Assembly (NCBI GenBank): GCA_900317835.1
Contig: ONIL01000008.1
Span: 1-64,000, forward strand
Source: an uncultured Prevotellaceae bacterium
Lineage (GTDB): Bacteria; Bacteroidota; Bacteroidia; Bacteroidales; Muribaculaceae
Length of the DNA stretch: 64,000 nucleotides
Reading direction: 5' to 3'
Shown piece after piece: positions 1 through 8,707 of this stretch. Numbering within the stretch: position 1 is the first letter of the stretch; each line of letters opens with the position of its first letter. Position numbers and translations under genes: made by a program. Under the pieces are notes generated by a model. It saw only the letters and a list, made by a program, of their open reading frames with translations. It was not told the DNA's origin and did not search any database.

Positions 1-2139
1 CTAATTCTTCATTCGCTGCTGCGCTTCCTTGCCTGCTCCTGTGCCTTTATACTTGCTGCGGGTGGCATTCAGGCGGTAGATGACGGTGAACTGCAACTTG
101 TGGGTCGAGTAACGGTTGTTCTGCTGAATCTTGTAGTAGTCCATGTCGCCATACTCGTTCATGTGGTTGCGCTGCAAGACGTCAAGCACATCTGCACGCA
201 GAGTGAGTGCCTTGTCCTTCAAGAAAGTCTTCTGCACCACAAGATTCAGACGCATATTGTCGTAGTCATCGTAGAAGTTCAATTGATGACCATGCGAACG
301 GAACATAAAGTTGATGTCAAAACGCCAATCGTGCTTCAGGCTGAACGTGTTGAAGGCATTCAACGTATAGACCGGTTTGTCGAAGTATGCCCTGCGCACA
401 CCTCCTGTCGCATGAGGATCTTCCAGGTCGAGATAGAGATCCTGCTTCTCCACACCTGCTGTGGCGTTCAGCGACCAGATTCCCGCACGAGGAGTTACTG
501 AGATATAGGCTCCAACGGTGTTTACAGGACAGTCGAGATTGATGTGCTTGATGAGCGCGGCATCATCGTCACTGACAAACGACCACTGGGTGATAACATG
601 TTTACAGCGGCCGTAAGAGGCCGACAGCATGAGCCATCGCCATGACACATTGAGCGTGAGGTCATGCAGACGCTCGTTGAGCAACTGCGAATTGCCTGCC
701 TGCATCGAATAACGGCTGATGTAGGTAACGGCATCGTTCATCGCAAAGAAACTGGGGCGGTTGGTCTTGAGGCTATAGGACAGTGCCGTCTGCACGTTGC
801 CCAGACGTACCGAATAGGAAGCCGTGGGGAAAAACTCGTCCATGCTGCGATGCAGATAGTCACTGTTTTTGTCATCGGCATAGTCATACAGCGTGTGTTC
901 ATAACGCAGGCCCACACTTGCCTTACCCCATCGTTCGAAATTGGCACCATACTCAACAAAAGTGGCAATATTGTCCTCAGTAATGTCGGCATCGGTATCG
1001 GCAATCGAGGGTTTGTCAATCCAATAGGTATTGTGGCGCCGTGCAAAGGTCATCTCGGTGCCAGCCTCCAACACTCCTTTCCACACTGGATATGAAAGCA
1101 CCAGTTTGGTGGCATACAGGCGGCTTTCTGTACCCGAACCGCTGAGGACGAAATCATCATTTACAAGGCTGTTCTCCACATTTTCGCGGTCGGTATTGAT
1201 TTCGGTGGACAGGAAATCAAAGTTGAAGTCGATGCCCAGTTTTCCGGCCGAGCCATTGTAATAGGCGTTAGTGAGAATACCAAGAGGCTTTGTCTCCTTG
1301 CTCGTCTGCTCGGAGTAGAGATGGTCAATCCTCACATCATTCTCAAACACATCCTCGTCATAGATGACCTTATTCGTGCCACCCAGGTAATGTGTCAGAT
1401 CGGCGCGTACACCCACCGAGTGGTTGTCGCTGATTTGCCAGTTGACACCCGCAGTATAGGTCAGTTGATTGTTTCTCCACGTCATCGTGTAAGGTCCTAC
1501 CTGATGGAACAGCTTTGTCGTGTTGGTCGTCTCTTCCAGCCAGCTGTATTGGCGATAGTCCTGATGATAATACCACACACTGCCAAAGATATCCACATCC
1601 TTCATACGGTAGTTCAAGCCTAACTTCGCATTGGGTTTGTTGAAACCGTATCGCAGGTCCTGCTCATCAGTTACCGTCAAGTCGAGACTGAGGCCCTCGC
1701 CCTGCTGACGTTTGGTGCGGATGCGCACCACAGCCCTTACAGTGGCATCATATTGCGCTCCTGGGTTGTTGATGACCTCCACATCGCGGATATCCTCGCT
1801 GCGCAGACGTTTCAATTCACTTTCATCGCGCACCAGGCGTCCGTTAAGATAGATGAGCGGAATGCCCTTGCCCAGCACCTCGGGGCTGTCTTCAGAACCC
1901 GTCATTCCAGGCACTTTGACAAGCAATTCGCCCAGCGTGCCTGACGACGCAAGTGGAGTCCCCTCAACGCGTGTAATCATCGCATTGCCCTTCAGCCGGG
2001 TATTGGGAAGACCGCCTTTGACGACCAGTTCCCTCAACTCGACCATCATGTCAGCAGCCGGGATTGTGTCCTGCTCCTGTGCCCAAGCCGGCAAGCATGC
2101 CACACATAACAAAATGCCTATGAACAAACAACGTTTCAT
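1..2139 (-). CDS. TonB-dependent receptor, OMP-barrel type
   Basis: Outer-membrane receptor of about 712 residues. It opens with a signal peptide (MKRCLFIGILLC...AWAQ), followed directly by a plug domain (about residues 55-145, ending in the VEVINNPGAQYDA stretch typical of plugs) and then a long beta-barrel rich in alternating aromatic strands. No N-terminal carboxypeptidase-like domain is visible, and there is no SusD partner, so glycan import is not supported; substrate unknown. The in-frame ATG at 2148 would prepend MEI; I prefer 2139 because it starts the signal peptide and forms a TAATG stop-start overlap with the upstream zinc-ribbon gene, suggesting translational coupling. The family call (outer membrane beta-barrel, OMP_b-brl_3 type) rests on plug and barrel composition. 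Confidence 0.85.
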   Translation of the reverse strand: MKRCLFIGILLCVACLPAWAQEQDTIPAADMMVELRELVVKGGLPNTRLKGNAMITRVEGTPLASSGTLGELLVKVPGMTGSEDSPEVLGKGIPLIYLNGRLVRDESELKRLRSEDIRDVEVINNPGAQYDATVRAVVRIRTKRQQGEGLSLDLTVTDEQDLRYGFNKPNAKLGLNYRMKDVDIFGSVWYYHQDYRQYSWLEETTNTTKLFHQVGPYTMTWRNNQLTYTAGVNWQISDNHSVGVRADLTHYLGGTNKVIYDEDVFENDVRIDHLYSEQTSKETKPLGILTNAYYNGSAGKLGIDFNFDFLSTEINTDRENVENSLVNDDFVLSGSGTESRLYATKLVLSYPVWKGVLEAGTEMTFARRHNTYWIDKPSIADTDADITEDNIATFVEYGANFERWGKASVGLRYEHTLYDYADDKNSDYLHRSMDEFFPTASYSVRLGNVQTALSYSLKTNRPSFFAMNDAVTYISRYSMQAGNSQLLNERLHDLTLNVSWRWLMLSASYGRCKHVITQWSFVSDDDAALIKHINLDCPVNTVGAYISVTPRAGIWSLNATAGVEKQDLYLDLEDPHATGGVRRAYFDKPVYTLNAFNTFSLKHDWRFDINFMFRSHGHQLNFYDDYDNMRLNLVVQKTFLKDKALTLRADVLDVLQRNHMNEYGDMDYYKIQQNNRYSTHKLQFTVIYRLNATRSKYKGTGAGKEAQQRMKN

Positions 2140-2405
2140 TATCTCCAACGTTTCAGCATGGGAAAGAAGCCTCGCATCATCTGGACGTATTCTTCCCTAG
2201 TCATAGGCATAGGCATCTGCTTATTGACCTCGTCAATAAACTGTGCGCAGTGCTCAATCATCTCGTCCATCGTGCAGTCTTGCAGGAATTTGCCGTCCTT
2301 GAAGCAATAGATGCAATAGTCCTCATTCTTACTGCCGTCGGCATTGGTGCCGAGAATATCCTCGGTGAGCGGCATTCCGCAACTTTGACAAAATTTCTGT
2401 TCCAT
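2139..2405 (-). CDS. Small zinc-ribbon protein
   Basis: 88-residue cytoplasmic protein beginning MEQKFCQSCGMPL. Four cysteines in two CxxC-type knuckles (FCQSC and YCIYC) define a putative zinc ribbon of the Zn_ribbon_2 family; a further Cys follows in LQDCTMDEM. The helical C-terminal half (DEMIEHCAQF...MMRGFFPML) is common in this family, whose role is unknown. I start at 2405 rather than the in-frame 2444 because MEQKFCQSC matches the family N-terminus and 2444 would lie inside the promoter. It is the first gene of a two-gene unit with the TonB-dependent receptor, sharing one base at the TAATG junction. A recognisable promoter lies at 2430-2460. Confidence 0.75.
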   Translation of the reverse strand: MEQKFCQSCGMPLTEDILGTNADGSKNEDYCIYCFKDGKFLQDCTMDEMIEHCAQFIDEVNKQMPMPMTREEYVQMMRGFFPMLKRWR

Positions 2406-2429
2406 ACTCTCTAATATTTTTTTCTGCAG

Positions 2430-2460
2430 CAAAGTTACTGACACTTGCTAAATCCTCCAA
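2430..2460 (-). promoter_or_regulatory. Bacteroidetes-type promoter for zinc ribbon/TonB receptor pair
   Basis: On the minus strand TTG (2458-2460), 20 bp, then TAACTTTG (2430-2437), matching the primary Bacteroidetes sigma consensus TTG-N19-21-TAnnTTTG. The -7 box lies 24 bp before the start codon at 2405. Confidence 0.65.
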
Positions 2461-2476
2461 ACAACTGAGGTAATAG

Positions 2477-3094
2477 CTATATGGTTTTTATAACCTTTTG
2501 TAGTTCTTCCAGAAATCTGGCGGCGTGGCCACCGTCCATCTGCACATGGTGAAACTGGAAGGAGACAGGAAGAGTCACCCTGAACCACCCTTTGCGATAA
2601 CAGCCCCACATCACCATCGGGTTGCAGAACTGGTCGGTGTACTGGTTGACGATGCAGTCGAGTTCTGTGGATGTCATGGCCGAGGTACCAACCACCATGG
2701 CATCATCGGCAAAGGTGCTCTGACACGTAATGCTTGCCGACCGTGTAATGGCTATATAGTCCACATTGAACTTTTCCAAGTCATCACTATAGGGAACATC
2801 ACATGAGTTGATGCCCCCATCTCTATTATTCAAAATCACATTGATGGCCAGGCAATCATACTTGTACAGTCTCCCCTGCTCGGGCAGCAGGTAGAACTCA
2901 TCCACCAAGCTTGCTGCCTTGCCAATGCACCAGCACAGGAGCATGTTGAACTTCATGCCCCTTCGCCGGCTGACCCTGTATAGCCTTTTCACGTCTAATG
3001 TCTTGGTGAGCGTCACCATCGGCATGGGCGACGTCATCCACATTTCAAAAGCATCAGCCCGACTGGTTTCTTTTGGGTTTATCTTCTTTTTCAT
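2477..3094 (-). CDS. Chloramphenicol acetyltransferase-like (CAT) family protein
   Basis: 205 residues, slightly shorter than classical CAT enzymes (about 213-220). The C-terminal active-site signature HHVQMDGGHAARF (from residue 182) carries the catalytic His and the structural Asp of HHxxxDG. The middle has CAT-like segments (FNMLLCWCIGKA, STFADDAMVVG). CAT enzymes are trimers that acetylate chloramphenicol with acetyl-CoA, but many chromosomal Bacteroidetes homologues have no shown resistance role, so the substrate is left open. Stand-alone gene; its start codon is only 12 bp from that of the divergent small ORF at 3107, leaving no room for two ordinary promoters. Confidence 0.8.
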   Translation of the reverse strand: MKKKINPKETSRADAFEMWMTSPMPMVTLTKTLDVKRLYRVSRRRGMKFNMLLCWCIGKAASLVDEFYLLPEQGRLYKYDCLAINVILNNRDGGINSCDVPYSDDLEKFNVDYIAITRSASITCQSTFADDAMVVGTSAMTSTELDCIVNQYTDQFCNPMVMWGCYRKGWFRVTLPVSFQFHHVQMDGGHAARFLEELQKVIKTI

Positions 3095-3106
3095 TTACTA
3101 TACCAA

Positions 3107-3388
3107 ATGCCCCAGGCATACGAAATTTCTCCTAAACTGGGACACGATGCAAAATTGCGGCTTTCAACCCATTCAAGCAAATTTTTGGGATATTCTGCAC
3201 CCTATTGTGACGAACCGCTGTACTTTGAAACCATCGAGGACACGGCCAAATGTGTATCAGATATCGTCGGCCATCCAATCGAGCCCAACGTCGAAGCCAT
3301 TGACCAGGCCCTTGACGACTACCTGGCCGAGCACAAGGACGATGACACCTGGTACAGCTTCCACGAGTTTGAGGAAGTTGAAGACTAA
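3107..3388 (+). CDS. Hypothetical small acidic protein
   Basis: 93 codons, no recognised family. The second half (residues about 35-93) looks coding: GC-rich third positions like the neighbours and an acidic, globular composition ending in WYSFHEFEEVED. The first 30 residues have AT-rich codons and unremarkable composition, so the true start may be further in or the ORF may be a truncated remnant. It points away from the CAT-like gene with 12 bp between start codons. Function unknown. Confidence 0.45.
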   Translation: MPQAYEISPKLGHDAKLRLSTHSSKFLGYSAPYCDEPLYFETIEDTAKCVSDIVGHPIEPNVEAIDQALDDYLAEHKDDDTWYSFHEFEEVED

Positions 3389-3534
3389 GAACGGCCTAAC
3401 AGGACTGAAATGAAAAGCGGCTTTAGTTGCTATTTTTGATTAATAGAGATTTATTTAGCCACGTTAGCGCTCATGTATTCCAGCATCGCCAGTAGCAGGG
3501 TTATCAGTTTTTTTGTCGTGTTCAATATTTAATT

Positions 3535-6036
3535 CTATTTTAGGATTATGTTGATGATGGTGTTGATGTCGGCGATGTCGACCTCACCGTCGCCGTTCAC
3601 GTCGGCAGCAGGGAGATTACCATCTCCGCCCAAAATGATGTCGACAACAGCGTTCACGTCAGCGATGTTCACCTCAAGGTCGGCATTCACGTCACCCGGC
3701 AAACCAGGCATCAAGTCGTCCACAATCTGCCCGAAAAAGGGGTACCAGTAGTCGTTGGCCCGATAGGCATCGGCCGTGCCGTGAGGCACATGAAGCGTGC
3801 GACCGGAATAGTCAAAGCCGTTATAACTAAGAACATCGAAGAAATAATACTCGACCGACAAGCTCGAGGGGTCGGTGATGTAACAGTACACATCGGCCAG
3901 TCTCCAGCAGCTGGTAAATGCAAAGACGTCGATAGTGGTGACTGAGCGCGGGATAGTCACACTCTTCAGGCCTCCGCAGTACAGGAACGCCTCCTCGCCG
4001 ATGGAAGTGACGGAGCTAGGGATGACGATGCTCGCTATGCTGTCGAAGTAATAAAACGCCTGGGGACCAATCGCTGTGACGGTGTTAGGAATAATCGTGC
4101 CTGCAGAGCCCCCGATCAAGGTATTGGTTGCCGTCTCGATGATGGCGTTGCAATTGTCGCGTGAATCATAGGTCGTGTTGCCGCTTGCCACGACGAGGCT
4201 CGTCAGCTTGTCGCAACCCGAGAATGGCCCCTTGCCGATGGTCGTCACTGAACTGGGAATAGTCACGCTCGTCAGGCTCTTGCATTTACAGAATGCCAAC
4301 TCGCCGATAGTTTTTACTGAACTGGGGATAGTCATATCCGCCAGGCTACTGCAGTCAGAAAACGCACCGCTGCCAATGACTTTTACTGAATTAGGGATTG
4401 TCACGCTCCTCAGACTGTTTTCCCAAGCGAATGCTTCATCAGCTATGCCCGTCGTACCGTCTCTTAACGTGATCTCTTGGGGCGACGAGCCTTTGTATGT
4501 ATAAGCGACCAATCCGGCATACACAACCCCGTTAGGCTGGCTACTAAGCCAAGCGGTAGACTCGAACGCCCAGTAGCCGATAGAGGTGACGGAGCTCGGG
4601 ATGGTTACGTTTGCCAAGTTAGAGCAGCCCAAGAACGCCCGCCCGCCGATGGTGGTGACCGAACTCGGGATGATGATGCTCGTCAAGCCGTGACACCCCG
4701 CGAATGCATAACCACCGATTGTGGTGACAGTGGCTGGGATGAACGTGTTTTTACAACCTGCAATCAGGGTATTGCTTGACGTCTCGATGATGGCATTACA
4801 ATTACCACGGGAATCGTAGGCCGTGTTGCCGTTTTCCACGACGAGACTCGACAGGTTATAACAGGAGGTAAATATTCCCGTCCCAATAGATTGCACCGAG
4901 CTGGGAATGACCATGCTCGTCAGGCTGGGGCAATTCTCGAACACATTCTGGCCGATGGTGGTAACCGAGTTGCCGAGGGTAAAGTTCCTCAAGCTAGTAC
5001 AGCTCCGGAATGCTTCCTCCTCAAGGGTGATGACCGAGTTAGGGAGGATCACGTTCGTCAGGCCTTCGCACGAGAGGAAAGCTCGCTTGTCGATGGTGGA
5101 AACCGAGTTGCCGATGTTCACGCTCGTCAAACTGCGGCAATTATAGAACGCCTCCTCGCCGATGGTGATGACGGAGTTGGGGATGGTCACGTTCGTTAGG
5201 TTATAGCAGTAGGTGAACGCTTCATTGCCGATTGTGGTGACCGAACTGCCGATGTTTACACTGGTCAGGCCACGGCAGCTGGCGAAGGCTCGCTCGCCAA
5301 GGGTGGTGACGGAGTTAGGGATGGTTACACTCGTCAAGCCGTCGCAGTAACCGAACGCCCCATCGCCGATGGTGATAATGGAGTTAGGAATGGTGATGCT
5401 CGTCAGGCTTTCACAACCATAGAAAGCATTTCGGCCGATGGCAGTGACGGTATTGGGGATGATTGTTCCTTTACAACCCACCGCCAATGTGTTGCTTGCC
5501 GTCTCGATGATGGCATTACAATTGTCGCGGGAATCGAAGGTCGGGTTTCCGCTTGCCACGACGAGTCTAACCAGGTTCTCACAGCGATAGAACAAATCCT
5601 CGCCAATGGAGGTGACCGAACTGGGGATGGTCATGCTCGTCAGTCCTTCGCAGCCAGCAAAGGCAGACTCACCAATGGTGGTGACGGAACCCGGGATGAC
5701 TATATTCGTCAGACCATGACAATAGCTGAACGCATCGCTGCCGATAGAGATGACGGAGTTAGGGATGGTTACATTCGTCAAGTCAGCACAGCTAGAGAAC
5801 GCGTAGTAGCCGATAGCAGTGACCGAGTATGTGCTACCGTCGTGGGTGACAACAGCTGGAATAATCACATCACCGGAGTATCGGTCGGGTGCTCGTGTGA
5901 CTTCGACAGTACCCTGGGCATCGAGATAGTTGTAGTAGATGCCGTCCACCATGAAGTCGTAGGCAGCGGCTGTGGCACTAGCGGGTAGCATCAGTGCCCC
6001 TAACAGCAGAATGAGAGATTGTAGGACTTTCTTCAT
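3535..6036 (-). CDS. BspA-like leucine-rich-repeat surface protein with C-terminal dockerin
   Basis: 833 residues, exported. Signal peptide MKKVLQSLILLLGALMLPASA, a short N-terminal domain, then more than twenty LRR_5/BspA-type repeats of about 23 residues (pattern LTSVTIPNSVTTIG..AF..C). Three copies of an inserted block (DSRxNCNAIIET...NTL) divide the repeat field. The last 50 residues are two dockerin-type calcium loops (GDVNADLEVNIADVN and ADVNGDGEVDIADIN). BspA-like LRR proteins mediate adhesion to host proteins or other bacteria; that role is inferred here. It ends the leftward unit; its 5' leader carries a terminator-like hairpin (6067-6107). The repeats should make copy number prone to recombination. 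Confidence 0.88.
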   Translation of the reverse strand: MKKVLQSLILLLGALMLPASATAAAYDFMVDGIYYNYLDAQGTVEVTRAPDRYSGDVIIPAVVTHDGSTYSVTAIGYYAFSSCADLTNVTIPNSVISIGSDAFSYCHGLTNIVIPGSVTTIGESAFAGCEGLTSMTIPSSVTSIGEDLFYRCENLVRLVVASGNPTFDSRDNCNAIIETASNTLAVGCKGTIIPNTVTAIGRNAFYGCESLTSITIPNSIITIGDGAFGYCDGLTSVTIPNSVTTLGERAFASCRGLTSVNIGSSVTTIGNEAFTYCYNLTNVTIPNSVITIGEEAFYNCRSLTSVNIGNSVSTIDKRAFLSCEGLTNVILPNSVITLEEEAFRSCTSLRNFTLGNSVTTIGQNVFENCPSLTSMVIPSSVQSIGTGIFTSCYNLSSLVVENGNTAYDSRGNCNAIIETSSNTLIAGCKNTFIPATVTTIGGYAFAGCHGLTSIIIPSSVTTIGGRAFLGCSNLANVTIPSSVTSIGYWAFESTAWLSSQPNGVVYAGLVAYTYKGSSPQEITLRDGTTGIADEAFAWENSLRSVTIPNSVKVIGSGAFSDCSSLADMTIPSSVKTIGELAFCKCKSLTSVTIPSSVTTIGKGPFSGCDKLTSLVVASGNTTYDSRDNCNAIIETATNTLIGGSAGTIIPNTVTAIGPQAFYYFDSIASIVIPSSVTSIGEEAFLYCGGLKSVTIPRSVTTIDVFAFTSCWRLADVYCYITDPSSLSVEYYFFDVLSYNGFDYSGRTLHVPHGTADAYRANDYWYPFFGQIVDDLMPGLPGDVNADLEVNIADVNAVVDIILGGDGNLPAADVNGDGEVDIADINTIINIILK
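3960..5860 (-). repeat. Intragenic LRR-encoding tandem repeats
   Basis: Degenerate tandem units of about 69 bp, each encoding one 23-residue LRR, recognisable on the plus strand as recurring phrases such as gatggtggtgaccgag and ggatggttacgttcgtcag. Longer modules containing the DSRxNCNAIIET block recur near 4130, 4790 and 5510. Confidence 0.85.
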
Positions 6037-6405
6037 AATATTATCGATTTATATAGCAATAGGAGCAAAAAAGAAGGCGAGACCGGCACCTCTTCGGTGT
6101 CTGCCTCGTTACTTCTTTTCCAGACTCGCTGTCGGTTTGATTATGCCGTCTTGATAACACGATCTCTCCGACAGGTGTTAGCTCCACTAAAATACTACGC
6201 CAACCGACAGATTCATATCGATGATGTGCGCATCAAATTCGTATAACTTCGAGTAAAAAGAAACGCGAGATTGCGCAGGAGCGCAAGGTCTAATAATTTG
6301 GGGGTACATTGACTCCACCCTTTTACAGGATAACAGAGTTTTTATCGATTTGACAAGAATCTTTAGTATATCCTCCTTTGGGACACACGATGCGTGGGTG
6401 CTGCG
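6037..6405. other. 369-bp intergenic region upstream of the LRR gene
   Basis: No convincing ORF. Besides the terminator-like hairpin at 6067-6107 it holds a perfect 6-bp hairpin with a 4-base loop at 6271-6286 (TTGCGC, AGGA, GCGCAA), followed on the minus strand within about 10 bases by a T-rich stretch. I found no good TAnnTTTG box on the minus strand. It could be a long structured 5' leader or a small RNA. Confidence 0.5.
6067..6107 (-). terminator. Terminator-like hairpin in the leader of the LRR gene (possible attenuator)
   Basis: On the minus strand a 12-bp imperfect stem (GAGGCAGACACC, loop GAAGA, GGTGCCGGTCTC; arms 6096-6107 and 6079-6090, two mismatches and one wobble) is followed after four bases by a T-rich run (6067-6075). 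It sits only about 30 bp before the LRR start codon at 6036, so it would act before the gene rather than after one. Confidence 0.5.
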
Positions 6406-6966
6406 TCATGCGTGGGTGCAGACGGTGCAGATGTAGTTTGGATGAACTGAGGTGTGGAAACGGTAAGCCTCTTGGTTGGAGAGGATGGAATTGAGTTCAT
6501 TTGATATTCCTTGGCCTGTCAGTTTTAGGAGACTTTCTTTCATCGTCCACAGGCGGATAAACTCGATATCAGGACGCATGGAATTGAGAATAAGTTGCTG
6601 TTCATCATCATTCATGGTGTGTGACAGTAAATCTTTATCGAAGTGGTCAATGCATTCCACATCGATTCCTACTGGATGTGTGTCAACAACACATGCTGCG
6701 GCCTCGCGGCAGTGACTCAAATTGAAATGTATTTCGGGGTAATCAGGTAGAAAAGGCTTCCCATTAGGGCCAAAGCCGAACCGTGGAGTGTGCTCAATCC
6801 CGAACTCAAGCCGCAATGCCCGTTGCAGCAGCAAAAACGCCGCAACACTCAGACGTCTATCCAACTCAGCATGATAGCGCAATGCATACTCACGGCGCTC
6901 ACGACCGACGGCGGCTAGCGCCGCCGTCAGGTCAAGAGCATGGATTTTGTCGTTGATGTAGATCAT
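6406..6966 (-). CDS. 4'-phosphopantetheinyl transferase (Sfp-type)
   Basis: 186 residues. Transfers the phosphopantetheine arm of CoA to a serine on acyl- or peptidyl-carrier proteins. Superfamily motifs are present: FNLSHC (residues 81-86), the Mg-binding GIDVE (100-104) and WTMKES (140-145). It is shorter than the Sfp prototype (about 224), consistent with compact Bacteroidetes homologues. No polyketide, NRPS or acyl-carrier gene is adjacent, so the target is probably encoded elsewhere. The stop codon lies in an imperfect 18-bp tandem duplication (6390-6425). Confidence 0.85.
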   Translation of the reverse strand: MIYINDKIHALDLTAALAAVGRERREYALRYHAELDRRLSVAAFLLLQRALRLEFGIEHTPRFGFGPNGKPFLPDYPEIHFNLSHCREAAACVVDTHPVGIDVECIDHFDKDLLSHTMNDDEQQLILNSMRPDIEFIRLWTMKESLLKLTGQGISNELNSILSNQEAYRFHTSVHPNYICTVCTHA

Positions 6967-7019
6967 GCCTGCTTGAACGAGAACTAATATGCAGCAACAA
7001 TATGGTTTTAGTTACTGCT

Positions 7020-8384
7020 TTACCACTTGATTGCAAAGATGCGCGGATTGACAATCAGCGAAATCCATCCCCATCGCAGGTTGGTTTGTGTATTGGATCG
7101 TTTCAAACGCTCCATCGTGTCACTGCCCCACATGAATGAGGCTCCAGCTGCCACTGTCACGTCGCGATGAATGGCATAGGATGCATCGAACTCTATCTCG
7201 TGGCCGAGGGTTTTCTCCATGTCCTCAAGCTCTGTCGCTGTGGCCAGGTAGTGATAACTGGCATTGAGTTTCAAATTCTTTACTGGACTATAGGCGCTCC
7301 CGATATAGGCATTCTGGAGGCCAGGGGTAAACCCGTCGTGATAGGCGCTCACATAGAAAAAGTCCATTGCTCCGTAGAACTGGTGATGAGAGCCATAAAC
7401 CGTGCTGAAGCCTTTAATGACATCATGATGTACCATACCAATGTTGTGCCCAGTGGGAACAGCAAAATACTTGTCACCGCTCATGTAGTCATAGCCAACC
7501 GTGACATTGAATTTGGATGTCGGCAAATAGGTGACCTTTGCACTTGTCATCCATGCCTGGATTTTGACGCCGTTCTCGTTTCGGCCAAACTGGTTATAGT
7601 AGGATGCCTCAGCCTTCCAGTGGTCAGGCCAGAAAGACATATATCCACCAGCCAGGTGTTGGAACCAAGTCTTATTAGGATTGATGTCCAAAGTGCTCTG
7701 CATACCGACGTTCATGAATAGCAGCGATGCCCCTAACGGGAATTTTGGCAAGTCATAGTGATACCACAGCGTGTGCATGGTTTTGTAGGGCTGCGCCCCG
7801 TTCTCATATAAAGAGCCACCCCTGCTCATCACATTGGCATTCTGGTTATAGGCCAGAATGAGATGAGCCTTGTGTCCATGACCTTCATATCCCAAACGCA
7901 AGATGTCATGGGACGATGCCACCATTGCCCAGTCATCAGAGCCGATGATGCGCTCATCGTCATAATTGAGGGCCACACGTCCCACTTGTGCAAACATGCC
8001 AGAACGCGTTGTCATCTTCACCCAAGTCTCATGCAAGTTGAAGGAGCCTCTACCCGCTTCACCCCACACACCTGAATGCTGTGGTGTCACACAGACTTCG
8101 AGCCAGTCTCGCTTAAAGTTGATGGGCAGACGCGTGCGGCTTAGCACGAAATTGGACTTAGGAATCTCATCACTCTTAATTTCAGGCAAATTCTCAGCCA
8201 CTTCAATGGGTACTGCAGGCATGCCTCCATATCGTGCCTCGCCGCGAGACATGATCTGGAGGTCAATGCTGAATTCATTGGGCTTGACTGCTACGCTGTC
8301 GTTGGCAGGTTGTGCCGAGACCATCATAGCAGGCAATAATAGAGTTCCAACGACCCATTGCCTAAAATGAATAAAACAATGCAT
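7020..8384 (-). CDS. Outer-membrane porin, alginate-export-like barrel
   Basis: 454 residues with a signal peptide ending in MMVSAQ. The segment VGRVALNYDDERIIGSDDWAM resembles the GRxxLxYGDxRxIGxxDW motif of alginate-export-type 18-strand porins. The rest is alternating amphipathic strands rich in Tyr/Trp/Gly with a terminal strand ending AIKW. Likely an outer-membrane channel; substrate unknown, and no alginate genes are nearby. It follows the STAS gene by 17 bp, so it is probably the last gene of the SpoIIE-STAS transcript. Confidence 0.7.
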   Translation of the reverse strand: MHCFIHFRQWVVGTLLLPAMMVSAQPANDSVAVKPNEFSIDLQIMSRGEARYGGMPAVPIEVAENLPEIKSDEIPKSNFVLSRTRLPINFKRDWLEVCVTPQHSGVWGEAGRGSFNLHETWVKMTTRSGMFAQVGRVALNYDDERIIGSDDWAMVASSHDILRLGYEGHGHKAHLILAYNQNANVMSRGGSLYENGAQPYKTMHTLWYHYDLPKFPLGASLLFMNVGMQSTLDINPNKTWFQHLAGGYMSFWPDHWKAEASYYNQFGRNENGVKIQAWMTSAKVTYLPTSKFNVTVGYDYMSGDKYFAVPTGHNIGMVHHDVIKGFSTVYGSHHQFYGAMDFFYVSAYHDGFTPGLQNAYIGSAYSPVKNLKLNASYHYLATATELEDMEKTLGHEIEFDASYAIHRDVTVAAGASFMWGSDTMERLKRSNTQTNLRWGWISLIVNPRIFAIKW

Positions 8385-8401
8385 GATGACGCTGGCGAGG
8401 A

Positions 8402-8707
8402 TTACTCAAATTCAAACAGATTGATCAAGCCTGTCAACTGGAAGACGTTTTTGATATCATCATTCACATGTCGAAGGATAACCTTGCCGCCAGTTGACTT
8501 GGCACCCTTGAGGATACCCAGCATGATGCGCAATCCACTCGATGCGATATAATTCAATTTCTCGCACTCGATGATGATATCGCATCCGTTGTTGCCATTG
8601 TACAGTGGCTGCAGAGTCTGTTCAACCTCTAATGCTGCCGAGGTATCCAATTCACCTTCAAGCGTGGCAATAATCTTACCGTCTTGTTCTTCAATTTTTG
8701 TCTTCAT
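8402..8707 (-). CDS. STAS-domain anti-sigma factor antagonist
   Basis: 101 residues, one STAS domain. The phosphoacceptor region NYIASSGLRIML (Ser56/Ser57) matches SpoIIAA/RsbV-type antagonists, which are phosphorylated by an anti-sigma kinase and dephosphorylated by a PP2C phosphatase. Its start overlaps the end of the upstream SpoIIE-ATPase gene by 17 bp, so the two are translationally linked and are almost certainly partners. The terminal target (sigma factor or other) is not encoded here. Confidence 0.9.
   Translation of the reverse strand: MKTKIEEQDGKIIATLEGELDTSAALEVEQTLQPLYNGNNGCDIIIECEKLNYIASSGLRIMLGILKGAKSTGGKVILRHVNDDIKNVFQLTGLINLFEFE

Noticed and set aside
2477-3094. Chloramphenicol-resistance determinant
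   Set aside because: The CAT fold and active-site His are visible, but chromosomal CAT-like proteins of this order often lack such activity and there is no mobile-element context. Called only as CAT-like.
3960-5860. Regularly spaced repeats resembling a CRISPR array
   Set aside because: The units are in frame, of 69 bp without unique spacers, and encode LRR motifs.
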